Shown: piece by piece, positions 36,053-46,040 of the stretch
Position numbering within the stretch: position 1 is the stretch's first letter
How the letters are laid out: every line of letters starts with the position of its first letter
DNA from: Scleroderma bovista
Taxonomy: Eukaryota > Basidiomycota > Agaricomycetes > Boletales > Sclerodermataceae
Assembly (NCBI GenBank): GCA_037178675.1
Contig: JAYMGJ010000542.1
Coordinates: 31,996 to 95,995 of the forward strand
DNA: 64,000 nucleotides
Direction: 5' to 3'
Program-made: the position numbers and the translations under genes
The notes under the pieces: generated by a model
What the model saw: only the letters and a program-made list of their open reading frames with translations
Told to the model about the DNA's origin: nothing
Databases searched by the model: none

Positions 36053-37075
36053 ATGGGATCCATATTCTCGTGCTTCCGATCCAAAAAAGCCTCTCCGAAT
36101 CATGACACTCATCGTTTGCCGCCCGCACTGTTCCCACTCCAAGAGTACACCGCTCCTATTCATGTATGGGCCGGTGCGATCCAGCTCTTGAATGCCAGCG
36201 AGAGCAGCGGATATCGCATTCGGAAGATATCGCATTGTAAGGCGACAAGCCTGAGTTCCAGTTCAACGGCGGCGGACCTCGTCGGACATGGACACGGACA
36301 CGAATTTCTGCTTGTGCACGTCCGACATCATTATAATAATCCTTCTGGTAAGGATGCCTTCCTACGTGCGGAGAGGCTCTCGGCGACTCTACACTCGTCT
36401 GGCGCCCATGGTAGTCCACCATACATCACAGCGCACGACAGAGTCAGCGTATCGCACGACGGTACCACAGACTGTCTTACCCGGCACATAATCGCTCCCT
36501 CCTATACCGAGTTGCTCACGCTGAGCTTTCCCAAACCGTCCGAAGCACCGAGCGTGGCGCATCTGGCTGCGCTTCTTGTGACGTTGAACACGCACGAATC
36601 CGCCGTTCCAGGTATGACTGGTGGTGGCACCGAACAACCGAGCGCATGGTTCGCGTATAGCGCGGTAGAGGTTCTAAAGGCGATATTCGGCGGCAAGGTA
36701 AAGAAAAGTAAAGCATGGGCGAAGCTCCCGTATGATGGCGGTGGTGGTGGTGGTGGTGGTATGAGAGTCGATGTGGATGCTGTCTTGCGTAGGTATACGC
36801 GGACATGGGAGAATTTTTCGAGGAGGCCTCAGCTTGGAGTCGGACTCGGAGATGGCGGCACATCCGGTCGGGGGCCTGGAGAGGATGATTCACGCTCAGC
36901 CGCCTCGAACAGTAGTAAGCCCTTGAAGGTGCGTCGCAATGGGTACTGTTATTCTAGTGTGCCGCTGATGCGTAGTGCTATCATCTATGTTTTGTAGCTC
37001 CGGGAGCGGAAAAAGGCTAAGGAAAAAGCTGAGATGGATGCGTTCGCGGACATGCTGCGAACGATGAACGTTTGA
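36053..37075 (+). CDS. Putative N-myristoylated/palmitoylated protein, function unknown
   Basis: The start MGSIFSCFRSKK fits dual lipidation: Gly2 as a myristoylation site and Cys7 as a palmitoylation candidate, followed by basic residues. This suggests the inner face of a membrane. One long exon runs to SSKPLK, a GTGCGT donor near 36930 follows, and exon 2 from about 36998 reads LRERKKAKEKAEMDAFADML then RTMNV, with TGA at 37073-37075. The body is roughly 300 residues, with a poly-Gly run (about 36738-36760) and conserved-looking RYTRTWENFSRR. I recognise no catalytic domain. It is convergent with the F-box gene on the other strand. Confidence 0.7.
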
Positions 37076-37325
37076 ATCGCTAATCATCATCTGCACTGTA
37101 TCACTCGCTTTTTTGAAACCTCCACCCGTCACTCATTACATTAATTCCTAAGCTTAAGGTATCACTACATATTTTATGTGGTGCACTCCAAGAGCTGGAC
37201 ATTCCCGGAGCCACTGCCAATCGCGATTCGACCTGTCGATTCAGAAACTGCACACAACGGCATATCATCTCCATCTGCTGGCCCATTTCAGCACTTTCAT
37301 CATACGATCGAATTATTGAAAGGGA

Positions 37326-38955
37326 CTATGACTCACTTTGTGCATCGTATTCCCAGATACATTTTCCTTCGAGGTGTGGTGTGCTTAACCGCGGTGATCC
37401 CGAGGCTGTGTCGTGGGTCTTGAACTCCTCATCCAGGGACTTCTCCACAATGGGGTTGAGAGTAAAGGCTACCACCCTCCGAGACATACTTCCTCTGTCC
37501 CATTCAACCCAGGCCCCACGCATCCCCGCCGATCCTAAGCTCAGATGGGAAACGAACCCCGTTCTTATACTACCCGGCATCCATGATTCCGAAGAGGCGT
37601 CTGCAGAGTCTTCGTGTCGACCAAAGGGTACATCTATACCAGTGATCCTGTATTTCCCAATTAGATCAACTCTCAAGGATGGAGGAGCGTCATTCAGTAG
37701 TGTAATCGTCACTTTGTAATACGTGATACCACTATGCAAACCATGGGCGAGCACATATACTGCGTAGGTGTCTTCGGAGCTTCGGCAGCTTTGATGTACG
37801 TCGGACAGAGTAACTTGGTGTTGAACTGGGCCTGCGAATCTGTGTCGTAAAACTGGTAAATGGTGGGTTGATCGTAGCGAGTGGCTGATGCAAGGGAGGG
37901 CGTAAGCTTCGATGGAGCGAGGGGTGAAAGATAAGATGAAGGGGCCACATAGCTGTAAAGCTACGATCCACTTGAAAAACTCGGCGTGAGCTGGTGCCCA
38001 AGTTTTGTCCAGCAACTCACCGCTTCTTCAGGGTCATCCAAAGAGATAGGCACAGTGCCTTGCTGACCGGTTTTCCAGTTGAGAACAACGATGGATGATG
38101 CGAATTCGTACATCAAAAGAAGGCTCGACTCTGGGTGAATGCACCTGAGCATGTACTGCATCCCCAAGTCGGACTCTGTGATGCCTTGAAAGGGTAGCGG
38201 GAAAGCAGTGGAAGCTTGTTTCATGCCGAGTGGAACCGTGTATATCTGAGCCCTGTCGCGGATAAGTAAAACACTTATGTACCATTTAACGCGGGGCAGA
38301 GACAAACCTGAGCCCGGATGTGCGACAAGCTGCGACGTAGAGAACAGACTTGTCCGCTGACAGGTAATGGTCGTACAAGATCCAATTCTGGGGAAGTAAG
38401 AAGCAAGCATAGAGGAACCATGGTTTTGTCTCCTGCGAGTACGGCGTTCTGGCCCAAAGGCTGACCGTACCATCGGTATACCCCAGCAGGGTATATTCAT
38501 CCAATACAAGTGAAATGGTAGAAAGCTTCGGTGAATCTGGCGATGTTACACAGGTGCCATCATTGTGATCGGGAAGCAGAGAACGCGCCGATTCTCTCGG
38601 GAGAAGGAAAGTACGTTGTATATTGAACGCGGAAACCAAAGTCTGTTGCATTTCGAGCGGCTCCATGTTTTCGAAGTCGCATCGAATGCATGGGAGAGGC
38701 TGAGATCTCTGCATGGTATCGAATATGCCTAGCCAGACACTTCGGTCTCTACCGAAGTCGAGGAGAAATTTGCATGTCTAATGGTGGGATGCCAGTGATC
38801 CGAGGAAGAAAAATAATGGCAAGTGTCAGTCTCGTCCCTTTCCGCAGGAGCTAAAAGACACCATGTACCCGTTGCAATTGGAGAATGGCTGGTATATCGA
38901 GAAACTTGGAGATGTGGAAGAGGAGCTCAGCTGGCAGATGGATGATGTGGGCCAT
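37326..38955 (-). CDS. F-box protein
   Basis: ATG 38955 begins MAHIIHLPAELLFHISKFLD then IPAILQLQR, a clear F-box that would bind Skp1 in an SCF ubiquitin ligase. A donor directly after LQLQR and an acceptor near 38777 join it to TCKFLLDFGRDRSVWLGIFD, the usual continuation. Later exons include RCDFENMEPLEMQQTLVSAF, LGYTDGTVSLWARTPYSQET, AQIYTVPLGMKQASTAFPLP, SSIVVLNWKTGQQGTVPISL and a long last exon ending HLEGKCIWEYDAQSES. The part after the F-box reads like the degenerate propeller-like region common in agaricomycete F-box proteins, which presumably binds an unknown substrate. About five exons, all open; it looks intact. Confidence 0.75.
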
Positions 38956-39309
38956 GTCCTTCGACGGCTGGATCGGTGACCTGCTGCAGACTTACCATAA
39001 ATACAGATTTCAGGTGGAGCACCTGTTCTGCCATCATCATGCATGACATCATGGGGTTCAATCGTCGATGGGGTGCACCGTGCGGATTTGAAGTCGCGCT
39101 CGGCCAAATGTGAATTCAGGCTCAGTCACGGTAATTGGTTGGCAAAGCACCCATTGCAAAGTCTGAGGGCATCCGCAAAAATACGAGTTGGAGCCATCGA
39201 GACCTTACGGTTGGGAAAGCAATGCGTTATGTGGTGAACTAATAGACCAAGTCCATACCACTCAGGACTCCTGGAACGTATTTATACATTTGTCAGAATA
39301 CAGGACCAT

Positions 39310-40510
39310 TTAGTTTCGGTGCGCTATTCGATTCCACGTCAAATAACGCTTCGGGAACCACGTCGGACAGCTCCATTCGCTACCAGACAGCTCCGCAATT
39401 ATCATCTGTGCAACGACCTCCGCACTATTCACAGGCATCCAACATCGCGAACACTGAGTGATTCAACAACTTACCATGCGAAGGAACGAGGCATTCCGTG
39501 CCCGCTATATCCAGCAGCGATATATTGTCCCTTGTAAGCTGCATCATCGCCAGTCGAGAAATCAAGTATGGGTCCAACCTGACAGTTCGGAAGCTATATG
39601 GATCTGTCGGGATACTATATGATGAAACTGACGCACGAAAGGGTCTTTCATCGCAGTGACTCCCGTGATACCAGTCTTAGCAAAACAATGATGAATAAGT
39701 GCCAAGTCCAAATGTAAAAAGGTCAACGTACCCATTCCATTTCAGCTTCGTTCCCCCGCTCGTATTTACCTTGGAACAAAGCGGGAAGTAGCTCCCTCAG
39801 ATGCTTTGCCACTGCGGGATTGATGCTCGAGTCGTCGTCAATATACTGCTCTGGACCCCATCCTAGGATGACCAAAGGATTATTTTGCCTGGGTTCTAAG
39901 GGCCGCGGGAACCAGTATTCGTCTCCCTCAATTTTGAGTATCAGTAGTCAACTGGAAGACATTGGCATGAGGCTTCACCTGGTATCCTCTCCAGCTATTT
40001 TTCCCAATCAACTTTGGCCCCACAGAGGCTCTAGTAGCAATGATTTGTCCTCGACAAGGTATGATTCCATCTGGACCAGTAAGCATGGGCAGTAGATGGG
40101 AAGCATATCCGTTTGTTGCATGCACCACGCGCGAACACGAAATGGACCCTCTGTGAGTCGATAGCACGAATGCTCGATCGGACCCCGAAATTGTCTGAGC
40201 TATTTTTTCCACGGAGGTTACTGGGGTGTAGGTATGCAACTTCAAATCGAAGCGCGCGCCCACCCGCTGAGTGGCACGTTCGTATAGCTTTGTGACTAGT
40301 TTGACCGGCCACAGGTTCCAGCCAGGTCTTGTAACTGCGGGATATGAAGTTCCAAAGCTCTGTTAGGAAGCCATCAATAGAGGATAAACGCTCCAACAAG
40401 GTATTCTCACCCTGTTTACCTCCTCCACAGTAAGCCATTGTACGCCCTCTAAGTTCAAGCCTGCAGACTTTGCACGCTCGAAATCTCTTTCGATTGTCTC
40501 CGTCTCGTCT
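39310..40510 (-). pseudogene. FAD-dependent (DAO-family) oxidoreductase, 5'-truncated by satellite
   Basis: The remaining part reads TETIERDFERAKSAGLNLEG then VQWLTVEEVNR (40440-40510), VGARFDLKLHTYTPVTSVEK, SISCSRVVHATNGYASHLLP (about 40100), IIPCRGQIIATRA, EYWFPRPLEPRQNNPLVILG, LRELLPALFQGKYERGNEAE, TGITGVTAMKDPF, GQYIAAGYSGHGMPRSFAW and the end WFPKRYLTWNRIAHRN with stop at 39312-39310. This is the order of a glycine/D-amino-acid-oxidase-like flavoenzyme. The N-terminal Rossmann fold with its GxGxxG motif, and probably 120-150 residues, are missing. Upstream of ACGAGACGG the sequence is satellite tail ending CTTGCTGATGT. Exons otherwise look open with short introns, which suggests recent loss. 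The substrate is unknown. Confidence 0.78.
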
Positions 40511-40511
40511 A

Positions 40512-42565
40512 CATCAGCAAGGTGACAATTTCTCTGACAGCACTTAGGTCCCTTAACAGTCTGAAATGGTCTGACATGACTTAACAGTCTGGGAGCATCT
40601 GGCATCAGACTGGGAGTTCTGGAATCAGACATTTAAGACCAGTCAGACCAGTCAGACCCCCCAGACAGTAAGTCAGTCAGACACTTAAGACCACCCAGAC
40701 CAGTCAGACCAGTCAGACCCCCCAGAGAGTAAGTCAGTCAGTCATTTAAGACCACCCCAGACCAATCAGATCAGTCAGACCCCCCAGACAGTAAGTCAGC
40801 CAGACATGTAAGACCACCCAGACCACCCAGAGCCATCAGACCCCTCAGATAGTAAGTCAGTCAGACACTTAAGACCACCCAGACTAGTCAGACTCCTCTG
40901 ACAGCAAGTCAGTCAGACACTTAAGACCACCCAGAGCAGTCAGAGCAGTCAGACCCCTCAGACAGTAAGTCAGTCAGACATTTAAGACCTGTCAGATCAG
41001 TCAGAGCAGTCAGACCCACAAGTCAGTCAGTCAGTCAGTCAGTCAGACCCCTCAGACAGTAAGTCAGTCAAACACTTAAGACCATCCAGAGCAGTCAGAG
41101 CAGTCAGACCCCCCAGACAGTAAGTCAGTCAGTCATTTAAGACCCTGCCAAACATGTCAGACCAGTCAGACTGATCAGACCCACCAGACAGTCAGACCAT
41201 TCAGATACTCCAGACCAGTCAGAGTGGTCAGAGTGGTCAGAGTGGTCAGACCCCCAGACAGTTAGGCCAGTCAGACACTTCAGGCCACTCCAGACCAGTC
41301 AGATTCCCCAGACAGTCAGGCCAGTCAGACACTTCAGACTGTGTCAGATCAGTCAGAGTGGTCAGAGTGGTCAGACCCACTAGACAGCCAGGCCAGTCAG
41401 ATAGTTCAGACCAATCCAGAGCAGTCAGAGCAGTCAGAGTGATCAGACCCCCCCAGACAGTCAGGCTAGTCAGACACTTCAGACCACCCCAGACCAGTCA
41501 GACCAGTCAGACTGGTTAGACCCCCCAGGGTGTCAGACTATCAGACACCCCAGACCACTTCAGACCAGTCAGATTGGTCAGATTGGTCAGATCTGCCAGA
41601 CAGTCCAACCAGTCAGATATTTCAGGCCACTCCAGACCAGTCAGAACAGTCAGAGTGGTCAGACCCTTCAGGTAGTCAGGCCAGTCAGACACTTCAGGCC
41701 ACTCCAGACCAGTCAGACCCCCCAGACAGCCAGGCCAGTCAGATGCTTCAGACTGCTTCAAAGCAGTCAGAGCAGTCAGACCCACCAGGTAGTTAGGTCA
41801 GTCAGATACTTCAGGCCATTTCAGAGGTGTCAGAGTTGTCAGAGTTGTCAGACCCCCTAGGCAGTCAGACCAGTCAGACACTTCAGACTGCTCCAGATCA
41901 GTCAGAGCAATCAGAGCAGTCAGTCCCCACTGACACTCAGAGCAGTCAGACACTTCAGACTTCTCCAGATCAGTCAGAGTGGTCAGTGGTCAGACCCACC
42001 AGGTAGTCAGGCCAGTCAGACAGTCCAGACTAGTCAAAGTGGTTTAGACCAATCAGACCAGTCAAACATTTAAGACCCTGCCAGACATGTCAGACCAGTC
42101 AGACTGATCAGAACCCCCAGACAGTCAGACCAGTCAGACACTTCAGATCATTCCAGACCAGCCAACCAGTCAGACTGATCAGACCCCCTAGGGTGTCAGA
42201 CTGCCAGATAGTCCAGACCAGTCAGAGCAGTCAGAGTGGTCAGACCCCCTCAGACTGTCAGACTGCCAGACTGGCCAGACAGATCAGACACAGACAGTCA
42301 GACCAGTCAGACACTTCAGATCATTCCAGACGGGTCAGAGCAGTCAGACTCTCCAGCTAGTAAGGTTGTCAGATAGATAAGACCATTCAGAGTAACCAGC
42401 ACAATCAGGCCCTGCAGATAATAAGTCACTCAGAAAGTTTAGACCACCCAGACCATCAGACTGTCAGACAGTCCATATGAGTCATAGCAGCCAGATACCC
42501 CAACCAGTAAGTTAGTCAGACAGTCAAGACCATTCAGACCATTCAGACCATTCAGAAAATGTGAT
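40512..42565 (-). repeat. TGGTCTG(A/G)C satellite with conserved tail, copy 2 (longest)
   Basis: Read on the minus strand, about 2 kb of degenerate TGGTCTGAC, CTGACTGAC and TCTTAA(A/G)TGTCTGA units end in AAATTGTCACCTTGCTGATG at about 40512. Between about 40640 and 41150 the units group into a higher order of about 60-75 bp marked by CAGACACTTAAGACCACC on the plus strand. The tail is the same as in the copy at 45040-45812. Its end coincides with the truncation of the oxidoreductase gene. Confidence 0.88.
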
Positions 42566-43394
42566 TAACAGACAAAACCTAATAGTCAATCATTGTTGTT
42601 ACATATGTCTCAAGAACAAGCAATAGTGTAACAATATATTCATGTAACTAATCTATAATTGTTAGGGGTCCCTATTGTCATTTAGGCATGGGTCATCATT
42701 GCCTAGGGGACAGGTTGCCACCATGGTTGTCAACAGTGATGCTGGCAGTCAAATCACCTTGTTTACAAGGTCACTGCATGTGGAAATTGTAGATGCTTTT
42801 TTCAACATCCATGCAATTGCCTGTAGTAACAAAACTCTGCTGTGGAAAAAGCCATAGTTTGGAGGCCACTTCACAAGTGTACCAGCTCTCTATAGTTAAG
42901 AAGGTGAATGGCACAGTCATTCAGATTGGCTTGTGCCAAGGGGGTTAGTTTAGAGATATATGAGCATGCACATAAACAAGGTGCCTGCCATCGGTGATGG
43001 CTTTGTTCTGGTTAAAGGTGTATGGGTGTTAGGTCCTAGCAGAGTTTGAAACCTAACCTAGTGGTCCTCCTCTACTATGAATTATTTTATTTTATTTTAT
43101 TTTATTTAATATTTGGCTGACCCATACACCTTTAGCTAGAGTGCCCAGATTAATCTCTTCCTATCCTCTGCATTTGAAATTAGGGCTATACAAATGCAGA
43201 GGATAGGAACAGATTAATATCCATTCACCCCTGCCTGTGGACAACACAAATTTGACCACATGCTCACACTGGGTCAATCCAGTGTCAGTAGTATAGTAGC
43301 AATAACACATCAATACCAAAAAAAGAGCCATTAAAACAAAACAATTTTTATTGTATCAAGGTATGACATGGACTAAATACTATATTAAATAAAT
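42566..43394. other. Non-coding interval with nested inverted repeats
   Basis: It contains no supported gene. TAAAGGTGTATGGGT near 43014 pairs with ACCCATACACCTTTA near 43120, enclosing an (ATTTT)n run at 43083-43110. Immediately downstream is the 28-bp-stem hairpin at 43149-43218. Confidence 0.6.
43149..43218. repeat. Short perfect-type hairpin, 28-bp stem
   Basis: Bases 43149-43176 and 43191-43218 are reverse complements with one mismatch, leaving a 14-base loop. The stem contains CCTATCCTCTGCATTTG. It is too regular for chance, and it could be a MITE-like terminal structure or a small-RNA precursor. Confidence 0.85.
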
Positions 43395-44051
43395 TGCGCC
43401 GCCGCCGCCATCGTGTGATCATCGACGCGGGGTGGTGGGTGGTAGTGGGTCGGTGTCGTCGCCGTTGTCGCGTTGGTGGGCCAGTGTGGTGGTGATCAGT
43501 GTTTCGCGTTGTCGACGCAGTTGGGTGGTGGACACGTCATTGGCCGTTGTCGTCGCGTTGGTGGTCGACGACGCCGGTGGCGGTAGTGGAGGCTGTCGTG
43601 GTCGTCGGTGTTGGTGGCCATGTCGACGACGTTGAGGGTGGGGTGTTGTTGTTGTTGTTGTCGCAAATGGTGGTGGGGACGTTGTCGTCATCACGTTGGT
43701 GGTGGCCGTCGTCGTCGTCGACGCTGGTGGTGGAGTGGGTGGTGGGTGTCGTCGTCTCGCACTCGCCGTCGCCGTCCTCGTCCTTGTCGCATCAACCTCG
43801 TCGTCCTTGTCCTCGTCGGGTCATCCTCGCCGTCCTCGTCGTGTCGTCCTCGTCGTCATCCACGCGGGTGTTGGTGATGGTGGGGTTGGGCGATTTGCTG
43901 GCAGTGGTGGTGTCGTCGACGGCTATGATGCTGGGGCTGGGGTGGTCACTGTTGTCGACGATGACACTGGTCGTCATCGTCGCTGCGGGTGCTGTGGGTG
44001 GTCGTTGTCAGTAGTGGTTGGTGGATGCGAAGAACTTACCTTTGTGCAGAG

Positions 44052-44135
44052 CGCGGGACTTAGAAAAAAAATGGAGTTGTTGTGATTACAAATCACGTCA
44101 CAACAAATGCAAACTTTCTCTACATAAGTCCCGCG
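44052..44135. repeat. Core hairpin of the foldback
   Basis: CGCGGGACTTA at 44052-44062 pairs with TAAGTCCCGCG at 44125-44135. Inside, TTGTTGTGA pairs with TCACAACAA, and GTGATT (44082-44087) pairs with AATCAC (44091-44096). The result is nested stems over 84 bases. Confidence 0.82.
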
Positions 44136-44292
44136 TCACCACTCTGCCTCCCATTCAACCACGACGACAACGACGCGTTGACCACGACCACCCACGACCA
44201 CGACCACCACCCACGACGACAAACGACTCGCTATCAGGTACGTACCATCGCATGCAGCGCCCACCACTAACACGCGACCATGACAGCCCCAG

Positions 44293-44600
44293 CATCGTCT
44301 CTAACGGACGACCGTGGATGACGACGACGCCCACCCCTACGTCGTCTCTAGCGGGCGACCGTGGATGACGACGACGCCCACCCCTACGTCGTCTCTAACG
44401 GACGACCGTGGACGACGACAACGCCCTCCCCTACGTCGTCTCTAACGGACGACCGTGGACGATGACAACGCCCTCCCCTACGTCTTCTCTAGCGGACGAC
44501 CGTGGACGACAACGATGCCCTCCCCTACGTCGTCTCTAGCGGGTGACCGTGGACGACAACGACGCCCACCCCTACGTCGTCTCTAACGGACGATGGACCA
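44293..44600. repeat. 47-bp minisatellite
   Basis: The unit starts CGTCGTCTCTAACGGACGAC and continues CGTGGACGACGACAACGCCC. It recurs with exact 47-base spacing (44293, 44340, 44387 and onward) for about six copies with few substitutions. Confidence 0.9.
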
Positions 44601-45039
44601 TAACCACCCATCCCAGCGTCGTCTCTGACGGACGACGGATGATGCTCAACATCGACGACCTGCGTCAACGTTGCAGGCAACCACCTGGACGACGACAATG
44701 ACCCCACCACCACCAGCGACGACAACCACGACGTCGACACCCCCCGCGTCCGCCATCCCCAGCACTTTGCCCGAAGACGACGACGACATTCTCCCAGCCC
44801 CAGCGTCGTCTGGCGACTGCGACAACGCGTACCCGTGTCCCCCAGCCCCAGCATTGTCGACACAGCCATCACCCACACCCACATCGGCGTCGATGACGCG
44901 ACTATTACGCTACCAGAATCTATGATGCCCCCCCTCCATTTGTATATAATATATATTTATTGTATTTTTTCAGAATTAATATAAATTTATTAACATGAAT
45001 ATTAAACAAATTAAGTGATAAAAGAATACAGATGGATAG

Positions 45040-45812
45040 AGCTAATGGCCTGGCCAGTCTGACTTATCTGACTGGTCTTACTGGTCCAATTAGTGTTATT
45101 GGTCTGGCTAGTCTTACTAGTCTAATTGGTCTAACTGGTCTGAGTCTCTGAATTGTCTGGCCACTCTGGCCAGTCTTACTGATGTGACTTGTCTGGGTGG
45201 CCTGACTGGTCTTGTTGGTCTGGATTGTCTTAAATGTCTGACCAACTTACTGTCTGACAGGTCTGACAGTCTGGGTGATCTGATTAGGCTGGGTGGTCTG
45301 GATGGTCTGGATTGTCTTGACTGTCTGACTGACTTACAGTCTGGGTGGTCTGGATGGTCTGGATGGTCTTCACTGGCTGACTGTCTGACTGGCTGGCTGG
45401 TCTGGCTGGTCTGACATGTCTGAATGGTCTTCACTGGCTGACTGACTTATGATCTGGGTGGTCTGACAGGTCTGACAGGTCTGGATGGTCTTAACTGTCT
45501 GACTGACTTACTGCCTGAGTGGTCTGACAGGTCTGACCAGTCTGGATTGTCTTAACTCTCTGACTGACTTACTGTCTGGGTGGTCTGACTGGTCTGGAGT
45601 GGTCTGGACTGTCTGACTGGCTGACTTGCTGGCTGGTCTGGCTGGTCTGGCTGGTCTGACTGGTCTGGTGGTCTGGCCATCTGGTTTCAGACACCCTGGT
45701 CTGATGGTCTGGAATGGCTTGACTGACTTATCTGACTTATCCATCTTAACTGTCTGATTCCAGACAATCCAGACACTGTAAGAGAGTTAAGACCAATTGT
45801 CACCTTGCTGAT
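45040..45812 (+). repeat. TGGTCTG(A/G)C satellite with conserved tail, copy 3
   Basis: Degenerate TGGTCTGGC/TGGTCTGAC units with CTGACTGACTTACTG spacers run to about 45665. The tail CCATCTGGTTTCAGACACC through TTATCCATCTTAACTG follows and ends AAGACCAATTGTCACCTTGCTGATG at 45812. Orientation is opposite to copy 2. The flanking sequence differs from the other two loci, so the shared tail marks an element end. Confidence 0.88.
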
Positions 45813-45845
45813 GTGACCTGTCGGCAACGCTGCAGGGCGGCATTG

Positions 45846-46040
45846 CCCGCCGCCCGCCCTTCTTTCCATTGCGGGATTGATTACACAATTCCCTGTAGTG
45901 CAGTTGCTTCCCATGCTGCCTGCCCTTCTCCACCACCAACCTTGTCCCGCCGCCCACCCTTCTTTCCATTGTGGGATTGATTACATGATTCCCTGTAGCG
46001 CAGTTGCTTCCCACGCTGCCTGCCCTTCTCCATCACCGTC
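45846..46040. repeat. 100-bp tandem duplication
   Basis: The block beginning CCCGCCGCCC and containing GGGATTGATTACA, ATTCCCTGTAG and CAGTTGCTTCCCA is repeated once at exact 100-base spacing. The two copies differ mainly by CG against TG or CA (for example GCGGG and GTGGG, TAGTGC and TAGCGC). Confidence 0.88.

Larger units (their letters stand above)
43395..44930. repeat. Large imperfect foldback: GTCGTCGG-rich left half, ACGACGAC-rich right half
   Basis: From about 43395 to 44010 the plus strand is dominated by GTCGTC, GTGGTGG and TTGTCG. From about 44150 to 44930 it is dominated by ACGACG, CCACC and CGACAACG. The switch is centred on a hairpin at 44052-44135. Long open frames in all directions are a consequence of the CGT/ACG triplet bias and are not genes. 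Confidence 0.75.

Noticed and set aside
40512..42565. CRISPR-like array because of regularly spaced short repeats
   Set aside because: Units are degenerate and contiguous without unique spacers, and the genome is eukaryotic.
43395..44085. Long open frames on both strands (for example 43499-44014 plus)
   Set aside because: They follow from the CGT/GTG triplet bias of the foldback. The translations are runs of Val, Arg, Ser and Trp without domain character.
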